Positions 50,532 through 62,125 of a stretch of DNA of 64,000 nt are shown piece by piece. Source of the DNA: Diprion similis (Eukaryota; Arthropoda; Insecta; Hymenoptera; Diprionidae); the NCBI RefSeq assembly GCF_021155765.1, contig NC_060113.1, positions 1,106,501 to 1,170,500 on the forward strand, given 5' to 3'. Each line of letters begins with the position of its first letter. Position 1 is the first letter of the stretch. Position numbers and translations under genes: made by a program. The notes below the pieces were generated by a model. It had not been told where the DNA came from and searched no databases. It worked only from the letters and a program-made list of their open reading frames with translations.

Positions 50532-50936
50532 TATGGTTTTAAAAGAGGGATTCTACCAACGCGTCGCAAAGTCGGCAATTAGTAATTAGTTCGCAGCGAC
50601 GAAGACCAAAATTCGAAACTGCATTCATGAATTCGTGCTAAATCCCGCCGCGCATTCTCACGGCTAAATTAGTCGACATTATTGTTACCAGATGGAGATA
50701 CCTCGTGGATTGAAAAACTTTTCCGTAAACTGCGGCGACTTTCGCGCAGCCTGTCGGAACTTTTCCGAAGTAAGAAAAATTCGAATACGTATAGTTACGG
50801 CATGCGGGAGGCATAAACAAAACTGGCGCGAATTTTCACGGTATTCAAATGAATTCTACACTACTATATTTATTTAGAGAGATTGCTCTTTATTCCTTTT
50901 CTTTTATCACGATTGCACAAACAAAGAGATTCTTAC

Positions 50937-51044
50937 CTTTGCGGATAAATGATTGAATTCACGGTGCTGGCTGATTTTGATGTTATGATTCCTGTTGAAA
51001 TTCATGCCGTTCTGCCATATCCTGCGGCACCAACTGGTATTCAT
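50937..51044 (-). CDS. shep: Candidate distal first coding exon of shep long isoform
   Basis: A 36-codon minus-strand reading frame begins with ATG at 51044 (context GGAAAAATG). It reads MNTSWCRRIWQNGMNFNRNH... and ends ...FNHLSAK at a strong donor, AAG|GTAAGA, at 50936. It is phase 0, exactly what the orphan 21978-21637 exon needs. It lies on the same strand, with no other minus-strand gene between, and just upstream of the divergent NDUFS7 promoter where a transcription start is expected. A CAG directly before the ATG could be an acceptor for a 5'UTR intron. I do not recognise the peptide, and the join over about 29 kb is inference. Confidence 0.5.
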
Positions 51045-51917
51045 TTTTCCTGCGCAAAAGTCACAGCGCTCGTAAATATTCACATTAATTCATCACTGCA
51101 ATAACGTTCGAACGATACTCGAATCGAAAAATTAATTTGCATGTTTCATATTTGACTGTAATTGGCAGTTATTAGTTGAGATGGCAACACTGCGATCGTT
51201 CTTCAATTGTTAACACCACCACTGTGACATGACAAATCCCGCGAAAAGTCTGTTTTACACCCCGATATTGCCGAAGATTTTTCTCCAACATTGTGTGAAT
51301 ATTATCCAAAATACACAACCGGAATTATAGTTTATCACATGTGATGTGACAGAGAAAATTCTCAGATTTTTTGTCGTTAGGACTTTCCATTGCCAAGCGC
51401 TAGCCACTGCATTGAATTACTGAATATTTACACTCACAATCGACTAGATACCGACGGACGATTGTTACCCACATTATAAGACCCTGCTGTATTCGATATT
51501 TCGCCATCTCAATGCAAGTGTGTATCAATAACACGATTTCCACGAAAATTTAGACGAGCAGCGTCACCAGACAGCCGTACTTTTCGACGCCGCGTTCAGA
51601 ACTGAAACAACCGAAGAGCGAAGTTCGGTAAGCACTCGCGACAACGTGACAACGATTTTTGTTGCGATCGCGATGTTATTAAAGATAAAACGTAAACAGG
51701 TTCTATCGCGCAATGATGTTATTTTGACTTTACCGAATACTAGCACTTCGTTTTATGTTAGAGTACCTCATCCGAATTTAAGAAAATTGCGCGCAACATC
51801 AGTATTTTCAACGGTGCTGCACTCTGAACGGAGGTGAGATGAAGATGCGCATATTTTCTCCGAGCAGCTAGCAGACAGCAGAAACGCTCTGACGTCAGTG
51901 CACGGTCGAGCCAAAAG
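51045..51917. promoter_or_regulatory. Divergent promoter region between candidate shep first exon and NDUFS7
   Basis: About 870 bp separate the minus-strand ATG at 51044 from the NDUFS7 ATG at 51918. No coding exon is seen. The NDUFS7 side (51540-51917) is GC-richer, as in many housekeeping promoters. No TATA box is obvious. Confidence 0.5.
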
Positions 51918-53154
51918 ATGTTGCGTTCAATTGTGTTAAATCGTAAGTGTGATAACAAAGAATATTTTGACTAAAATTAAAAGTCTGCTACGAGTAAAGA
52001 TTTCTCTGACATATTTCGCTTCCTCTCGACACGAGTTTCAACTGTTTGCAACTATTCGCGACTAATCATAACCGTCTGACCTCACTCTAGCATCAACTCA
52101 ACACTTGGAATATTTTGTCGTTGAAATTTTTTTTGTCAATAGCAGATGCAGGTAGATTAAGAAAAGCCAGACTGCTGCATTACGTAATGATCTAGTGTAT
52201 GTACTATTCAGAATATAGTTGGTAAAAACGTTTGGTCGTTGCCCACTTTACGTTATCTAACATAACCTTAAAACTGTGTTTTACATATATACGCATTGCA
52301 TGTTGACTGCGCATTAGACTATAATTAAATTCATATTACGATCATGTTTTTTCATTGTTGAAAAATCTTCGCAGGCAGTGCACAACAAGGCCTCGCAGCC
52401 TTTGCACGCCAAAATGGATTGGCACCAGCAGCGACTCAGGTTCGATCTGTAGAAACTGCACCGCAAGTAAAGGATGGCGGGAAGCTGGCAGAGGCGGAAA
52501 GTAAGAAAGTTCCACGTCCTTACAGTCCGTTCCAAGAGACCAGCAACTGGGCAGAATATGCAGTGGCCCGTTTGGACGACTTGCTGAATTGGGGTCGCAA
52601 AGGATCGTTGTGGCCCATGACTTTCGGCTTGGCTTGCTGTGCCGTTGAAATGATGCACATAGCCGCCCCGCGATACGATATGGACAGATTTGGTGTGGTC
52701 TTCAGAGCTTCGCCCAGGCAAGTTGATGTCATGATTGTCGCTGGGACAGTGACAAATAAAATGGCTCCAGCATTGAGAAAGGTTTACGATCAAATGATGG
52801 AACCACGCTGGGTCATTTCTATGGGCAGCTGTGCTAACGGTGGCGGATATTATCACTACAGTTACTCGGTCGTCAGAGGCTGCGACAGATTAGTCCCTGT
52901 TGACATATACGTACCTGGTAAGTTAGACTGAAGCAATATTGCGACATTAATTAAGTCAGACTTACGAAATATCAGAGAAAAAAAATGATTCTCCAGATAA
53001 AAGTTTTTTTTATTTGTGATTAATTGTGGAATTTGTGCATTCCGTTTTCCCCGCAGGATGTCCCCCAACCGCAGAGGCTTTGTTGTACGGCATTCTGCAA
53101 TTACAGAAAAAAGTTAAACGTATGAAGTCTCTCCAGGTCTGGTACAGAAAGTAA
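51918..53154 (+). CDS. NDUFS7: NADH dehydrogenase (ubiquinone) iron-sulfur protein 7, complex I 20 kDa/PSST subunit, mitochondrial
   Basis: PSST carries the terminal 4Fe-4S cluster N2 of respiratory complex I and passes electrons to ubiquinone at the matrix-facing Q site. Three exons (51918-51942, 52375-52917, 53057-53154) total 666 nt, 221 aa; human is 213. The N-terminal about 45 residues ([20 protein letters not shown]...) are basic and Ser/Ala-rich, a mitochondrial presequence. The four N2 ligands are present: Cys96 and Cys97 in GLACCAVEM, Cys161 in [10 protein letters not shown] and Cys191 in [13 protein letters not shown]. The Q-site region [17 protein letters not shown] is intact. The tiny first coding exon (25 nt) encodes the first eight residues plus one base, and its phase fits the downstream GC|AGT junction. 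Intron 1 (51943-52374) and intron 2 (52918-53056) show nothing else. Confidence 0.97.
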
Positions 53155-53242
53155 CTCGTGTAAATGAAATAAAATGTAATGGAAATAATTGATAGTTGAT
53201 GAAGGAGATAATGTACTATTGTATATAAATTATTATGAATTA

Positions 53243-53248
53243 AATAAA
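53243..53248 (+). terminator. Polyadenylation signal of NDUFS7 (AATAAA)
   Basis: Canonical AATAAA about 90 nt after the NDUFS7 stop. Confidence 0.6.
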
Positions 53249-53418
53249 GTGAAGAAAATGAGATTAAAGTAACAAGCTTTCTAACAACACTTACGTAATT
53301 CTGTTTAGATCCTTTGTATGAAAATTTTCGCTCAAAACGCGTTATTGTTGAATTCGAAATTATGTTACGGAACAATGGATATAACAATAAAAACATAAGC
53401 ACAAACACACACACACAT

Positions 53419-53419
<1 letters not shown>

Positions 53420-53459
<40 letters not shown>
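53420..53459. repeat. (AT)n microsatellite
   Basis: A 40-bp AT tract preceded by a short (CA)n. Confidence 0.9.
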
Positions 53460-53464
<5 letters not shown>

Positions 53465-55196
53465 GCATAATTTATATTAAAACCGAATAATAACAATTGG
53501 TTTTTATTGAAAAAATAAATAGGTATCTATTTAATATCAAAGTATATATTTGTATACGCGGGAAGTGGCTACGAAAAAAAGTAATTTATGCAACTCGAAA
53601 ATATAAAAGTAAAATACACTGTGTAGAATAGAATGGATTGTGCTATCTTTGTCTGTTTTAATTACATCACCCCTTGCCACCACGATTATAGTCAATTATT
53701 TTTTTTTTTTTTTTTTTTGCCAATGTCTGATACAGCCCTACAGTACAAAATTCGAAGTATACGAAGATATAGTTTATGTCACGTAAATTATTGTTTTATA
53801 TACTTTCAACGTATCAATTTGGTTTCTATATCAGAGCTAGACAAAAGATGAAAAAGGCAAAAAATTTATAGGAATCAAAGCCACGTTGTTCTGGACATTA
53901 ACATCATTTTCAAACAAGCAGTGGGAAAGGACTAAACAGCTCAGGATCAAACGAACGATTTCGAGTATTTAGTGTGTTACCTTTTTCTAATATTTAAAAA
54001 ATACATACAATTTGTGGTAAAACAGCCTGTACAAGAATTTAAGAGTTCTGGTTTTCACAATCTTTCCCCAACTCTCTCTCTCCCAGTCTCATGCACTCAA
54101 TAGTATACTTACAACACTACGCCCTATGTGTAATCTAAATCCAAGTGTCGCTGGGCTTGATTTGAGATTACAGAAAACTGCTGAATGTTTTCTGTCTTTC
54201 CTTTTTTTTTTCTTTTTTGTTACTTTTTATTTGTTTTATTTTAATCTATATACAAGCTCATCCTAATAAAACAACCCTAAATCTTTGATATAGGATTTCT
54301 CATATTTACCAAATTTTTGTATTGATTTCTTTTTCTCTCGCTCACTCTTTCTTTCGCGTAGATACTAGTATGTATAACGTATATGTACAATAGCACTCTC
54401 CCGGGATGTTTAGAAGTAGTTATCTTAAGTTTAATATTCCATGCGGCCATATCTAGGGGCGTAATCAGAGATAGAGTAGTGTCGGAAAACATTCTTAATT
54501 CAGAACAGATGAATTTTTATGGTAACATGATTAAATAAATTTGTTGAATCAACATCAAGCATTATGGGACTAATTTCGTCCTCCAGAAATGAAACTCAAA
54601 TCTGATTTTGAATGACTTTCCTAACATTTCAATCAAGTCATAAAGCAATGTAAAAAATTTCTCTTTACACGACATCGGTAATGGCAATTTACTCAGCTTA
54701 AATAGTAGCTAACTTGGATTGAATATTATAAAAATTTTGTATGGTGTGACAGCAACGATAAGATTTTTATATATATATATATGTATATAGTACATATTTA
54801 GCCCTCTGTTCAATTTATTCTACACAGCACTCTTTCCCTCACAACGCACTTAGTCCACGCTTATATAAATACTACTCGATATTAATAATAATAATAATAA
54901 TAATAATTCTTTGAAATTATTACGTTTACGCCTCCTCACTTCCTTGTATCTTGTAAATATAATCGTTAAATTATGTACAAGACGCTGGGGTAACTTAAAC
55001 GATTGAAATATTGACCTAATGTCTTTCGTTGGTTCAAGTTACCGAGCGCTAAGGCCCCTGCAGCTCTATATATGTCATGTTAATTCTTTAATAACTTTTT
55101 TCTTTAATATTTATATTAAATTTACGATTCTTATCATTGAGTTTTTTTTTTTCGCCTATCATTATTATTATAGATAATAATAACAGTAATATTATA

Positions 55197-55341
55197 CAAG
55201 GTTGTGCCAAAAAAGAAAATCAAACACGATAATCATTATTATTTTCAGCATTTCAACTTATACACTTTATATATTTAAATAAATATACATATATATGTAT
55301 GTATGAAAAAATACCTTGAATCGCTTTTTTGGCATACCCTG
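55197..55341. mobile_element. Tc1/mariner-type MITE, 145 bp, TA target duplication
   Basis: The left end CAAGGTTGTGCCAAAAAAG and the reverse complement of the right end (CAGGGTATGCCAAAAAAGCG) match over about 19 bp. The element is flanked on both sides by TA (55195-55196 and 55342-55343), the target duplication of the Tc1/mariner superfamily. The CAGGGT start and the CCAAAAAAG inner part also fit that superfamily. The 105-bp interior is AT-rich and lacks a transposase. Confidence 0.82.
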
Positions 55342-56214
55342 TATTTCTCGTCACTTACAACTTTTTTTCTTTTACCATCATTTTACTTACTACTGTACAC
55401 CGTGGTACGTAGTGTCCCTTTCCTTTCACCCCTTTGCTTATTTTTTTTTCACTTTTAATTATTACCTTCAGTTAAATTTGTACGATTTACACACACTTTA
55501 CATCCACCGTTTTTTATACTTCTGTGATGCAATTTATTCCATAAAATAACATCTTGCTTTTGCCCAGTGCATTTTCTGTTTGTTTTTGAATACCTTCATG
55601 TTATTCCTTCAAATAGTTTTGATTTTCAATTGAAGAATGTCGACCAAATATTTCGTCGCATGCGAAAAAAATTGTTTTATCCAATTGACATTAAATTAGC
55701 AACATTCCCGGGATCGTATAGTTAAGGTTGCAAAGAGTAGTTCGGAAACTGTTGTAAAATTTTGCTCAGACATATGTCGTGACATAGTCAAGTAAGTTGC
55801 AGAGAAAAAATATAATTTTTTAAACCAACTGAAAATTGCTTGCTCTGCCTTCTTCTAACGGAAATCAATCAATGAAAAACGAAATACAAGCATGACATAA
55901 TTTCAGAGACTAATCAGTCTAGGAGTCACTTTGAAACGAAAAGAGAATTTTGTTCATAGTAATGAATCCAAGAAAACCTCAATTATATGATATAAGGGTC
56001 AATAAATTTGACACTTCTAAATTGTGAAAAAGTATGAGTGATTAGCAACAGAAGCGCAATAGGTTCTTTCCAACAAGTAGACATTTTTGAAGAGAGTGTT
56101 GCAACAAGGATTCTAACATTGTGGATCATAATAAAGTACAAAAAAAATTTCAACACATTAGAATCAACGTGGCTAGATTTGTATGTGGTACAAAGAGCGT
56201 TGCTACACGCTAAT

Positions 56215-56433
56215 TTAATGCAAGTTTACTTCCTCGGCACTTTCTTTTTCGTAATAATCTCTAATATAATCTTGATCCTCCTCAGAGTGTATTTTTGCCT
56301 CCCAGCATTCAACTCTTATACCTGCTTTAGGTCCGTCTGGCATTTTGAGTTTTGACACAATTATTGTACTGCCATTCATGCTTGCCTCAAAAACAGGTTT
56401 TACAGCCACTGTCAAAGTCCAGGGGGCAATCAT
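56215..56433 (-). CDS. Conserved-looking 72-aa ORF immediately downstream of MAU2 (unknown function)
   Basis: ATG at 56433 opens a 72-codon frame starting MIAPWTLTVAVKPVFEAS, with a centre IIVSKLKMPDGPKAGIRVEC and an acidic tail ending ESAEEVNLH. Composition is that of a normal folded protein: alternating hydrophobic beta-like segments, then a charged helix. This contrasts with the low-complexity open frames elsewhere. It begins 70 nt after the MAU2 stop on the same strand, with no AG acceptor between, so it would be a second cistron of the MAU2 transcript. Alternatively it is the last exon of another gene, entering at the CAG near 56408. I do not recognise the family. No signal peptide or membrane segment is seen. 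Confidence 0.45.
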   Translation of the reverse strand: MIAPWTLTVAVKPVFEASMNGSTIIVSKLKMPDGPKAGIRVECWEAKIHSEEDQDYIRDYYEKESAEEVNLH

Positions 56434-56503
56434 GACCGACGATGATATCAAATTATTAAGTAAATCCGCGAGTAGGTTATTTCGTTCAATTTTTTAGGAT
56501 TGG

Positions 56504-59232
56504 TTAGAGAACACCTTGAGACGTGGATGGAGGTGGATTGCTTGGCAGAGGGGGGATAGGTCCGTCAGTCCACTGAATTAGCGTATGCTCGCCCATTTGG
56601 GTGCTTTGAAAATGGTCCTTTAATAGCATCTGAGAAAAATTGCAATGCGTCTGATACGCTTCACTTTCACGATTTGGATCACCGCATAATCTGTAGAGAT
56701 CTGCAATGAGATCGAATAAATATTTCGTCAACAATAGAACAAGAGGAAACAGACGGGTGACAGATAATGCCGTCTTGAATACGAAGAAATATGTAACATG
56801 AACGGCGTTTGCTTGTAATTATATTTACCTTTGAGAATTGCACTAGCCCATAATTGGACGTGTACATCTGGTATTTTGGAAGCCAGTTGCATTGCAGGCG
56901 TTACCATATTCATGGATTCTCTACTATTTCCAAGAGACAGGAATATGTGACCCAGTAGAACTAAGCTGCACGATGTCAACCGATTGAGATCTTCGGAGTT
57001 GGCCATTTTCAGAGTTTCCCGAAGATATCTTCTACAGAAATAAGACACATTCGTTTTGTTCAATAATATCATCCTCCCTGTTACTTTTGCTGAGACTAAT
57101 ACCTCAGATGCGTACGAATGCATTTCTTACTTGGCTTCGTTATATCGGGCCCCAAAGAAAGCTTGAAGTCCTTGAACGTAGTACGCCGCCGCTCGTAAAG
57201 AGTGGGAATGTGAAGGTAAAGATTCAGGGTTTATCCTTTCAAGTAGCGCACCTAATTCAGCGTCTCTTTTCGTTCTGAGGTAAACTATTGCTAAATTTAA
57301 ATTTGCAAATGTCCAAAGTTCTCTTTCCTGTGATGTCTGTAACATAGTTTATAAGTGGCCAAATAATTTTACATGAAAAAATAATTTATCCAAAATGGTA
57401 GCCAATGTAAATAATTGAGCAAAATTATCATTAAAACAGCAGCGTCAGACCGATATGAAATTTTTTACTCACTCTGAGTGCAGCTGTGAATTGTGCCTCT
57501 GCCGCCTCCATACAATTCATTGACATAGCGTAAAGTCCCAACAGAGCATGTAACTGTGGTTTATGACTTTGTAAGAGTCGCGGTTGCCGCCTGCAAAGTT
57601 GGCAAGCCTGGGATATCTCTGCAAGGGCTAAACTTTTGTTTCCCATAACAAGCCGACACATAACAATGTGCTCCAATAGCATTAGTTGAAATACAGATAG
57701 TATCGGCTTGTTGTCAACAACTATGAGAGGGAAAATTTATAAATTACACAAATAGATCACCAAAGTCAAATTTTGTCAAGGACAGTAATTCTCAAAAATA
57801 CTTATTTGAAAGAATTTCTATTTTAAAGAAACTACTTATTTTAAAATCTGCAAGTGTAATCAACCTTTTATACTAGTCTACATAATTTTTAATGAGTTTC
57901 AACTTACTCTTGAGTTTTTCAATCTGCGTGAGAGCCTTGTCAGTATATTTTTGAGCTTTATCCATATAACCGGCCTGCATGGAATGCATAACAGTCACGA
58001 GGTAAACCAAAACATACAAATGTTCTTTGGGCATCCATACAAACATGTCTCCGATATTTGAACCAGTGACTATTTCGTCGGAAGGCCAACTTGGTGACAT
58101 TATCGTTTGTATACTTTGTTGTAACTGTTTGAGGCAAGGTTTAACACTTTTTACTTGACCAGCCATGAGACAATGACAAACTTGAAGCACTAAGAAATAC
58201 ACTTTCAAATATTCTTTTTGGTGTGGACTAGCCTGCCAAGTTTCGATAAGATGCCCAGCTTGATTGAGGAGCGCTGGTACCTCGGTAAATTTTTTGTCTA
58301 TCAATAAAACCATTGCTTTACTTAGTAAAAACAAAACACGAGTGTAGCTAGCGTTACTTATGTGAGAATAATCTACTCCAACTCCGAGCAAACTACCGGC
58401 TACCCCAAGGTCTTTTTCCGACGCATGGATTTGCTGAAAAAATATTGATAAACATCAAATCGAGGTGAATATTTATGAAAATGCACATCGTATAATTAAA
58501 TTTCTTGTCATACTTACAGCGAGCTGAAAAATCAGCCGACAATGCCAGTAAACATTGTGCTGTGAGAGTTCTATGGCCTTTCTCAAGATCGGTTTGCTAA
58601 GACTTGATTGTTGCTGCTGGTCATACAGTTCGGCAACAACACTCGCTGCTTCAAATTTCACATCATCAAAGGCATTGATATTTTGGCTCAACATCCACTG
58701 AAAATAAACAAAAATAATATAGAGTTGTCAAGATTTATGGCTGAGTAGTAACTCAATTTCATGGCAGAATTTAAAGATCTGTAAGAGAATTTAAGACCAG
58801 GAATGCCGCCAGTTGTTTCGCAGCGATTGATTCCCCAGTCCTTAACTGGTTCAATTAGGGGGTGTGCCGTGGAAATTCGGGAGACAGGTTAGGATTGTTG
58901 AGCAGCGAAAAAATGACTGATGAAACATTTTCGAACGGCGAAAAATCGGGGAATAGTCAAGGCAGATCAAACCGCATCCAGTGTGTGTGATAAAATAGAA
59001 AACTGACCGCTTGTTCGAGGTGGGATCGCGCCAGGTCAATGTTTTTGGTGTGCGTGAGTAGGATGTTGCCCAGTTGTAAATGCGTTCTGGCTTCGACCCG
59101 GGGCGGCGGCTTAAAGTTAAAAACGGCCTGCAGACACTGAATGCACGATTTTATATTCGGCGGGCTCGAAGTACGAAAATTTTCGGCTAAACCCAACAGC
59201 GAAAGGTACCAAGCGTCCTGCGAAGACGCCAT
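56504..59232 (-). CDS. MAU2: MAU2 / SCC4 chromatid cohesion factor
   Basis: MAU2 binds the N-terminus of NIPBL/Nipped-B; the pair loads cohesin onto chromatin. Seven exons on the minus strand: 59232-59008, 58697-58518, 58433-57908, 57720-57473, 57336-57131, 57031-56829 and 56700-56504. They sum to 1785 nt, 594 aa (human 613), with all phases consistent. It reads as tandem TPR-like helical repeats from end to end. Landmarks conserved with vertebrate MAU2 include [20 protein letters not shown] near the start, [85 protein letters not shown] and the C-terminal [10 protein letters not shown]. The N-terminus lacks the long Ala-rich extension of the human protein. The start is the first Met of the conserved block. 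No defects are seen. Confidence 0.96.
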
Positions 59233-59748
59233 TTTGACATTTCTCCGAGAGCGGCCAGGTTGTAAAACGATCAGTTTTCACACCGTTCGACACTTTCACT
59301 AGCGAAATAACGCCAATCAATCCTCCGACACCACTCACGCGATTATCGGTCACATTTATTGTTTTCAAATCATTTATCGAGCGTCAAATTCACTGTATTG
59401 CGTAATATTTACGTTTCGCGTTAAACGCATAGTTCCCTGGTGGAGACGCCACTGCCTAATCTACTGTTTTAGTTCGACCATGTTTCAACTAGGGAATTGG
59501 TATAGGGATATTTTATATTTTCACCGCTCGAAATACCCGCGAAAACTTGAAATCTTTAGAATACAAATGTAATCCATAACACGAGTTCAGTTTTATTTTA
59601 TTAAGCGTACAAATGTTAGATTAATACGGATTGTTGTATTCATTGAAAAAAAATATAATTCAATTTTCAGATTCTCAATAATATGATATTTCTACCAAAG
59701 TTATTAAATATATAGTGAGTTCCTTACCAGACGGAAGTTTTACCGTTT
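59233..59748. other. Intergenic region between MAU2 start and ALDH16A1-like stop
   Basis: Holds the MAU2 promoter and 5'UTR and the 3'UTR of the upstream same-strand gene. Two overlapping minus-strand AATAAA signals at 59592-59597 and 59597-59602 probably end the ALDH16A1-like transcript, about 150 nt after its stop. Confidence 0.6.
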
Positions 59749-62125
59749 TTACCCACGTTGCAGCCACACAGACTTAGGCTTTGTTACAAAGTTGAACATC
59801 TTTTTGTATATGTTCATGTAATATCGCGTACGAAATATGTCGTTAACTTTGCATGAGTCAAAACTCGATAGTTTCAAATCGTCATTAAGGTTTCCAAGTA
59901 CTTTGTTAATGGATTCGGTATTCAGATTTAGAATTGACGTACCATTGGTGAACAAACAGTTAATTACACCAGCTGGAAAGCCGCAAGTTGCTAGCATATC
60001 GCAATACGGTGCGAAAGAAACACAGCTCTTACTATTAAACAGAACTATAACAGCATTGCCAGTCACAGATGCTACTACCAGTCTTTCAAACAGCTCATTC
60101 TGATCGTTTGAGGCAATGACAACAACTCCGACTGGTTCTCGTGTGGTTAATATCTCAGCCCAACCATCTTTTACTATCGATGCTGAAGTTCCATGTACCA
60201 ATGGTAGGTCAACTAATCTTATAATCAGATCAGCATATTCCGATTCCCTGAGAAAAAATGTCTATGTTAATTATAGTTAGATATAATTACCTATATCTTC
60301 AGAGATGGCAATCATCCGGAACTCACCCATTTGCTTGAAGTCTCTTTGCAAAACATTTGATAGTTTGTGCTCTCTTCCGCATTTCGGTAGAACGCCAGAT
60401 TTTAAATGCTGAACGTGCGACTTTTGTACATTTCTTGAGATCTTCTCTGAAAATATAAATTTACGTACAATAAAACATATAAATTTTCTGATAAAACGTA
60501 ATTCTCTTACCCTGTGGCTTGAGCATAAGCGGTGTTGGCAGGGTTGGTCCAATATTTTCCTTCAGCAGGAGTTTGCCATTGTCCACCATAAAAGAGGTCA
60601 AAAGTCTTCGCAGTTTTACAATCATCATCAAGGCAATCATTTCTAGTCTTGAAGTCAGGATGTACAAAGTAATCGAAGAAGGGTGGTATGGAATATGTGA
60701 GGGATTCAAGACCGGGATGAAGTTCTCCATGTGCGTTTATCCAAATCGTGCAAATCTGCAGCACATGTAATCCCATGATGTAAAGTATCAAAAAATAAAA
60801 TCATCGACTGAACTATGAATGTAATTTCTAATTTTACCTCTGCCTCTGCAGCAAATTTTTTAGCAGCGATGATATTCTCAGACCATACAGAGATTGCTCC
60901 AGCTCGTTTTGAGCCGTGCAAATTTCCCAAAGCTTCCACAGAATTGCGAAACACGTATAAATCAGACAGAACTTCTATTTTACATCCATAAATCCGAGCT
61001 GTGTCCACTAGTTTTTCCATAACTGGCTCTTGAACAAGAACTCTGGATATTCCAAAGTAAGAATTACGTGATCTAATGAAGGCAAGAACTGCAGCACTCA
61101 AATCGGCATCAGCCATAATGACCATATTGGCAACTGAAATTCATACATTGCATAACTAAAGATTTTCAAATCAGCTGTTACTTATAACGCTTCGATGGAA
61201 AATATGAAATACAGTAAAAATATGAAAAAGAGAAAATTTCGAAACAACTGATGCTCACCGCTAAGAGGGAAAAGATTGTACTTTCCATAGGAGTAAACAT
61301 CAAGAGAACTAAAAGAGTTGGTAAATTATACATTAGAAAACTTTACAGAAACAATATATGTGATTGCTTATTGAAAAAGTAAGCTAGCTTAAAAAGTACT
61401 ACCTGACATAGCTACTGAGTATTCCCCAAACGTCGTTAAGTATTTCTACAGTAATTTTGTCATTGTAACCCAACATCTTGAATACCAAACCAAGTATATA
61501 TGGAATGTTGATTTCTTCTGCTGTTACAGATTGAAAAATTATTAACACCTTTAATCGTTGATAAAAGTTGATCAAATAATTTTTTTTTTTATGGATTCTG
61601 TACTCTTAATAAAAGCGTCTTCAGGCTGAACTTCATTTTTATAATAATCGCAATATACGATAAGCGTATCGACGCCATTCGAATTATTTGCAAGCGTAAA
61701 CAGCTTGGTCAAAAAGCCTCGATGATCTTCTAGTGACTTCTTGAAGCGTGCGATCCTGATAAGAAAGACAAAGTCATTTAGTTATCCATCAGCAATCAAA
61801 TACATCTTAGAGATAAGAATAATGTAGGGACAAAATAACATAAATGAAGAAAAAATGTAAGAATTAATTCACCATTTGTAACCACCGTAGTCACAATTTA
61901 CATCATTAGCCAAATACTTCTTTTTCTCCTGAAAATGAAAAGGCATACTTCTTTCAATTCATCAAGAACAGCATTGCACATTGAGTAGAACGATTAAGGG
62001 TCTAATTCACTTACAATTTCAAGGTCAGTTTTCAACTGTTGAATGGTGTATTCTTCAGAGGGACAATTCATTTCCAGGTGAAGCGATGACACTTGTTCAC
62101 CAATAGTTTTCCAGTCAAAACTCAT
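59749..62125 (-). CDS. ALDH16A1: ALDH16A1-like protein, catalytically dead aldehyde dehydrogenase homologue
   Basis: Nine exons on the minus strand: 62125-62015, 61928-61873, 61755-61604, 61520-61403, 61308-61259, 61133-60838, 60755-60511, 60446-60327 and 60247-59749. They total 1647 nt, 548 aa, with phases consistent throughout. Family evidence: MADADLSAAVLAF and ISRVLVQEPVMEKLVDTAR (ALDH core, residues about 169-205), SVWSENIIAAKKFAAEAE, TIWINAHGELHPGLES, then the second-domain start FDLFYGGQWQTPAEGKYW, and the C-terminal GVVVIASNDQ and FPAGVINCLF. Where active ALDHs have the QGQxC catalytic cysteine, residues 183-192 read RSRNSYFGIS, with no Cys, so hydride-transfer chemistry is not expected. 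Human ALDH16A1 also lacks this Cys and has 802 residues. This protein is about 250 shorter, and the N-terminal domain lacks the Rossmann cofactor segment before the ADADL motif. Function is unknown. Confidence 0.8.

Larger units (their letters stand above)
21979..50936 (-). other. shep: Very large shep 5' intron / regulatory region (about 29 kb)
   Basis: No exon with a recognisable product is seen on either strand. The stretch is mostly AT-rich with many simple repeats and several small mobile elements listed separately. GC-richer islands occur at about 27.6-28.0, 29.6-30.2, 34.1-34.3, 38.55-38.70, 41.05-41.40, 42.85-43.25, 44.37-44.67, 45.55-45.93, 46.1-46.6 and 48.5-49.65 kb. They may be enhancers, alternative promoters or untranslated first exons. 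Short ORFs in these islands are open on both strands, as expected from base composition, and I do not annotate them as genes. Confidence 0.5.
53249..56214. other. Tail-to-tail intergenic region between NDUFS7 and MAU2
   Basis: No supported gene. It contains an (AT)n tract, a mariner-type MITE and probably the distal part of the MAU2 3'UTR, since AATAAA on the minus strand occurs near 55529-55534. The rest is AT-rich unique sequence. Confidence 0.6.

Noticed and set aside
52314-52856. 180-codon minus-strand open frame opposite NDUFS7 exon 2
   Set aside because: It is a shadow of a strongly conserved coding exon on the other strand; the peptide has no recognisable domain.
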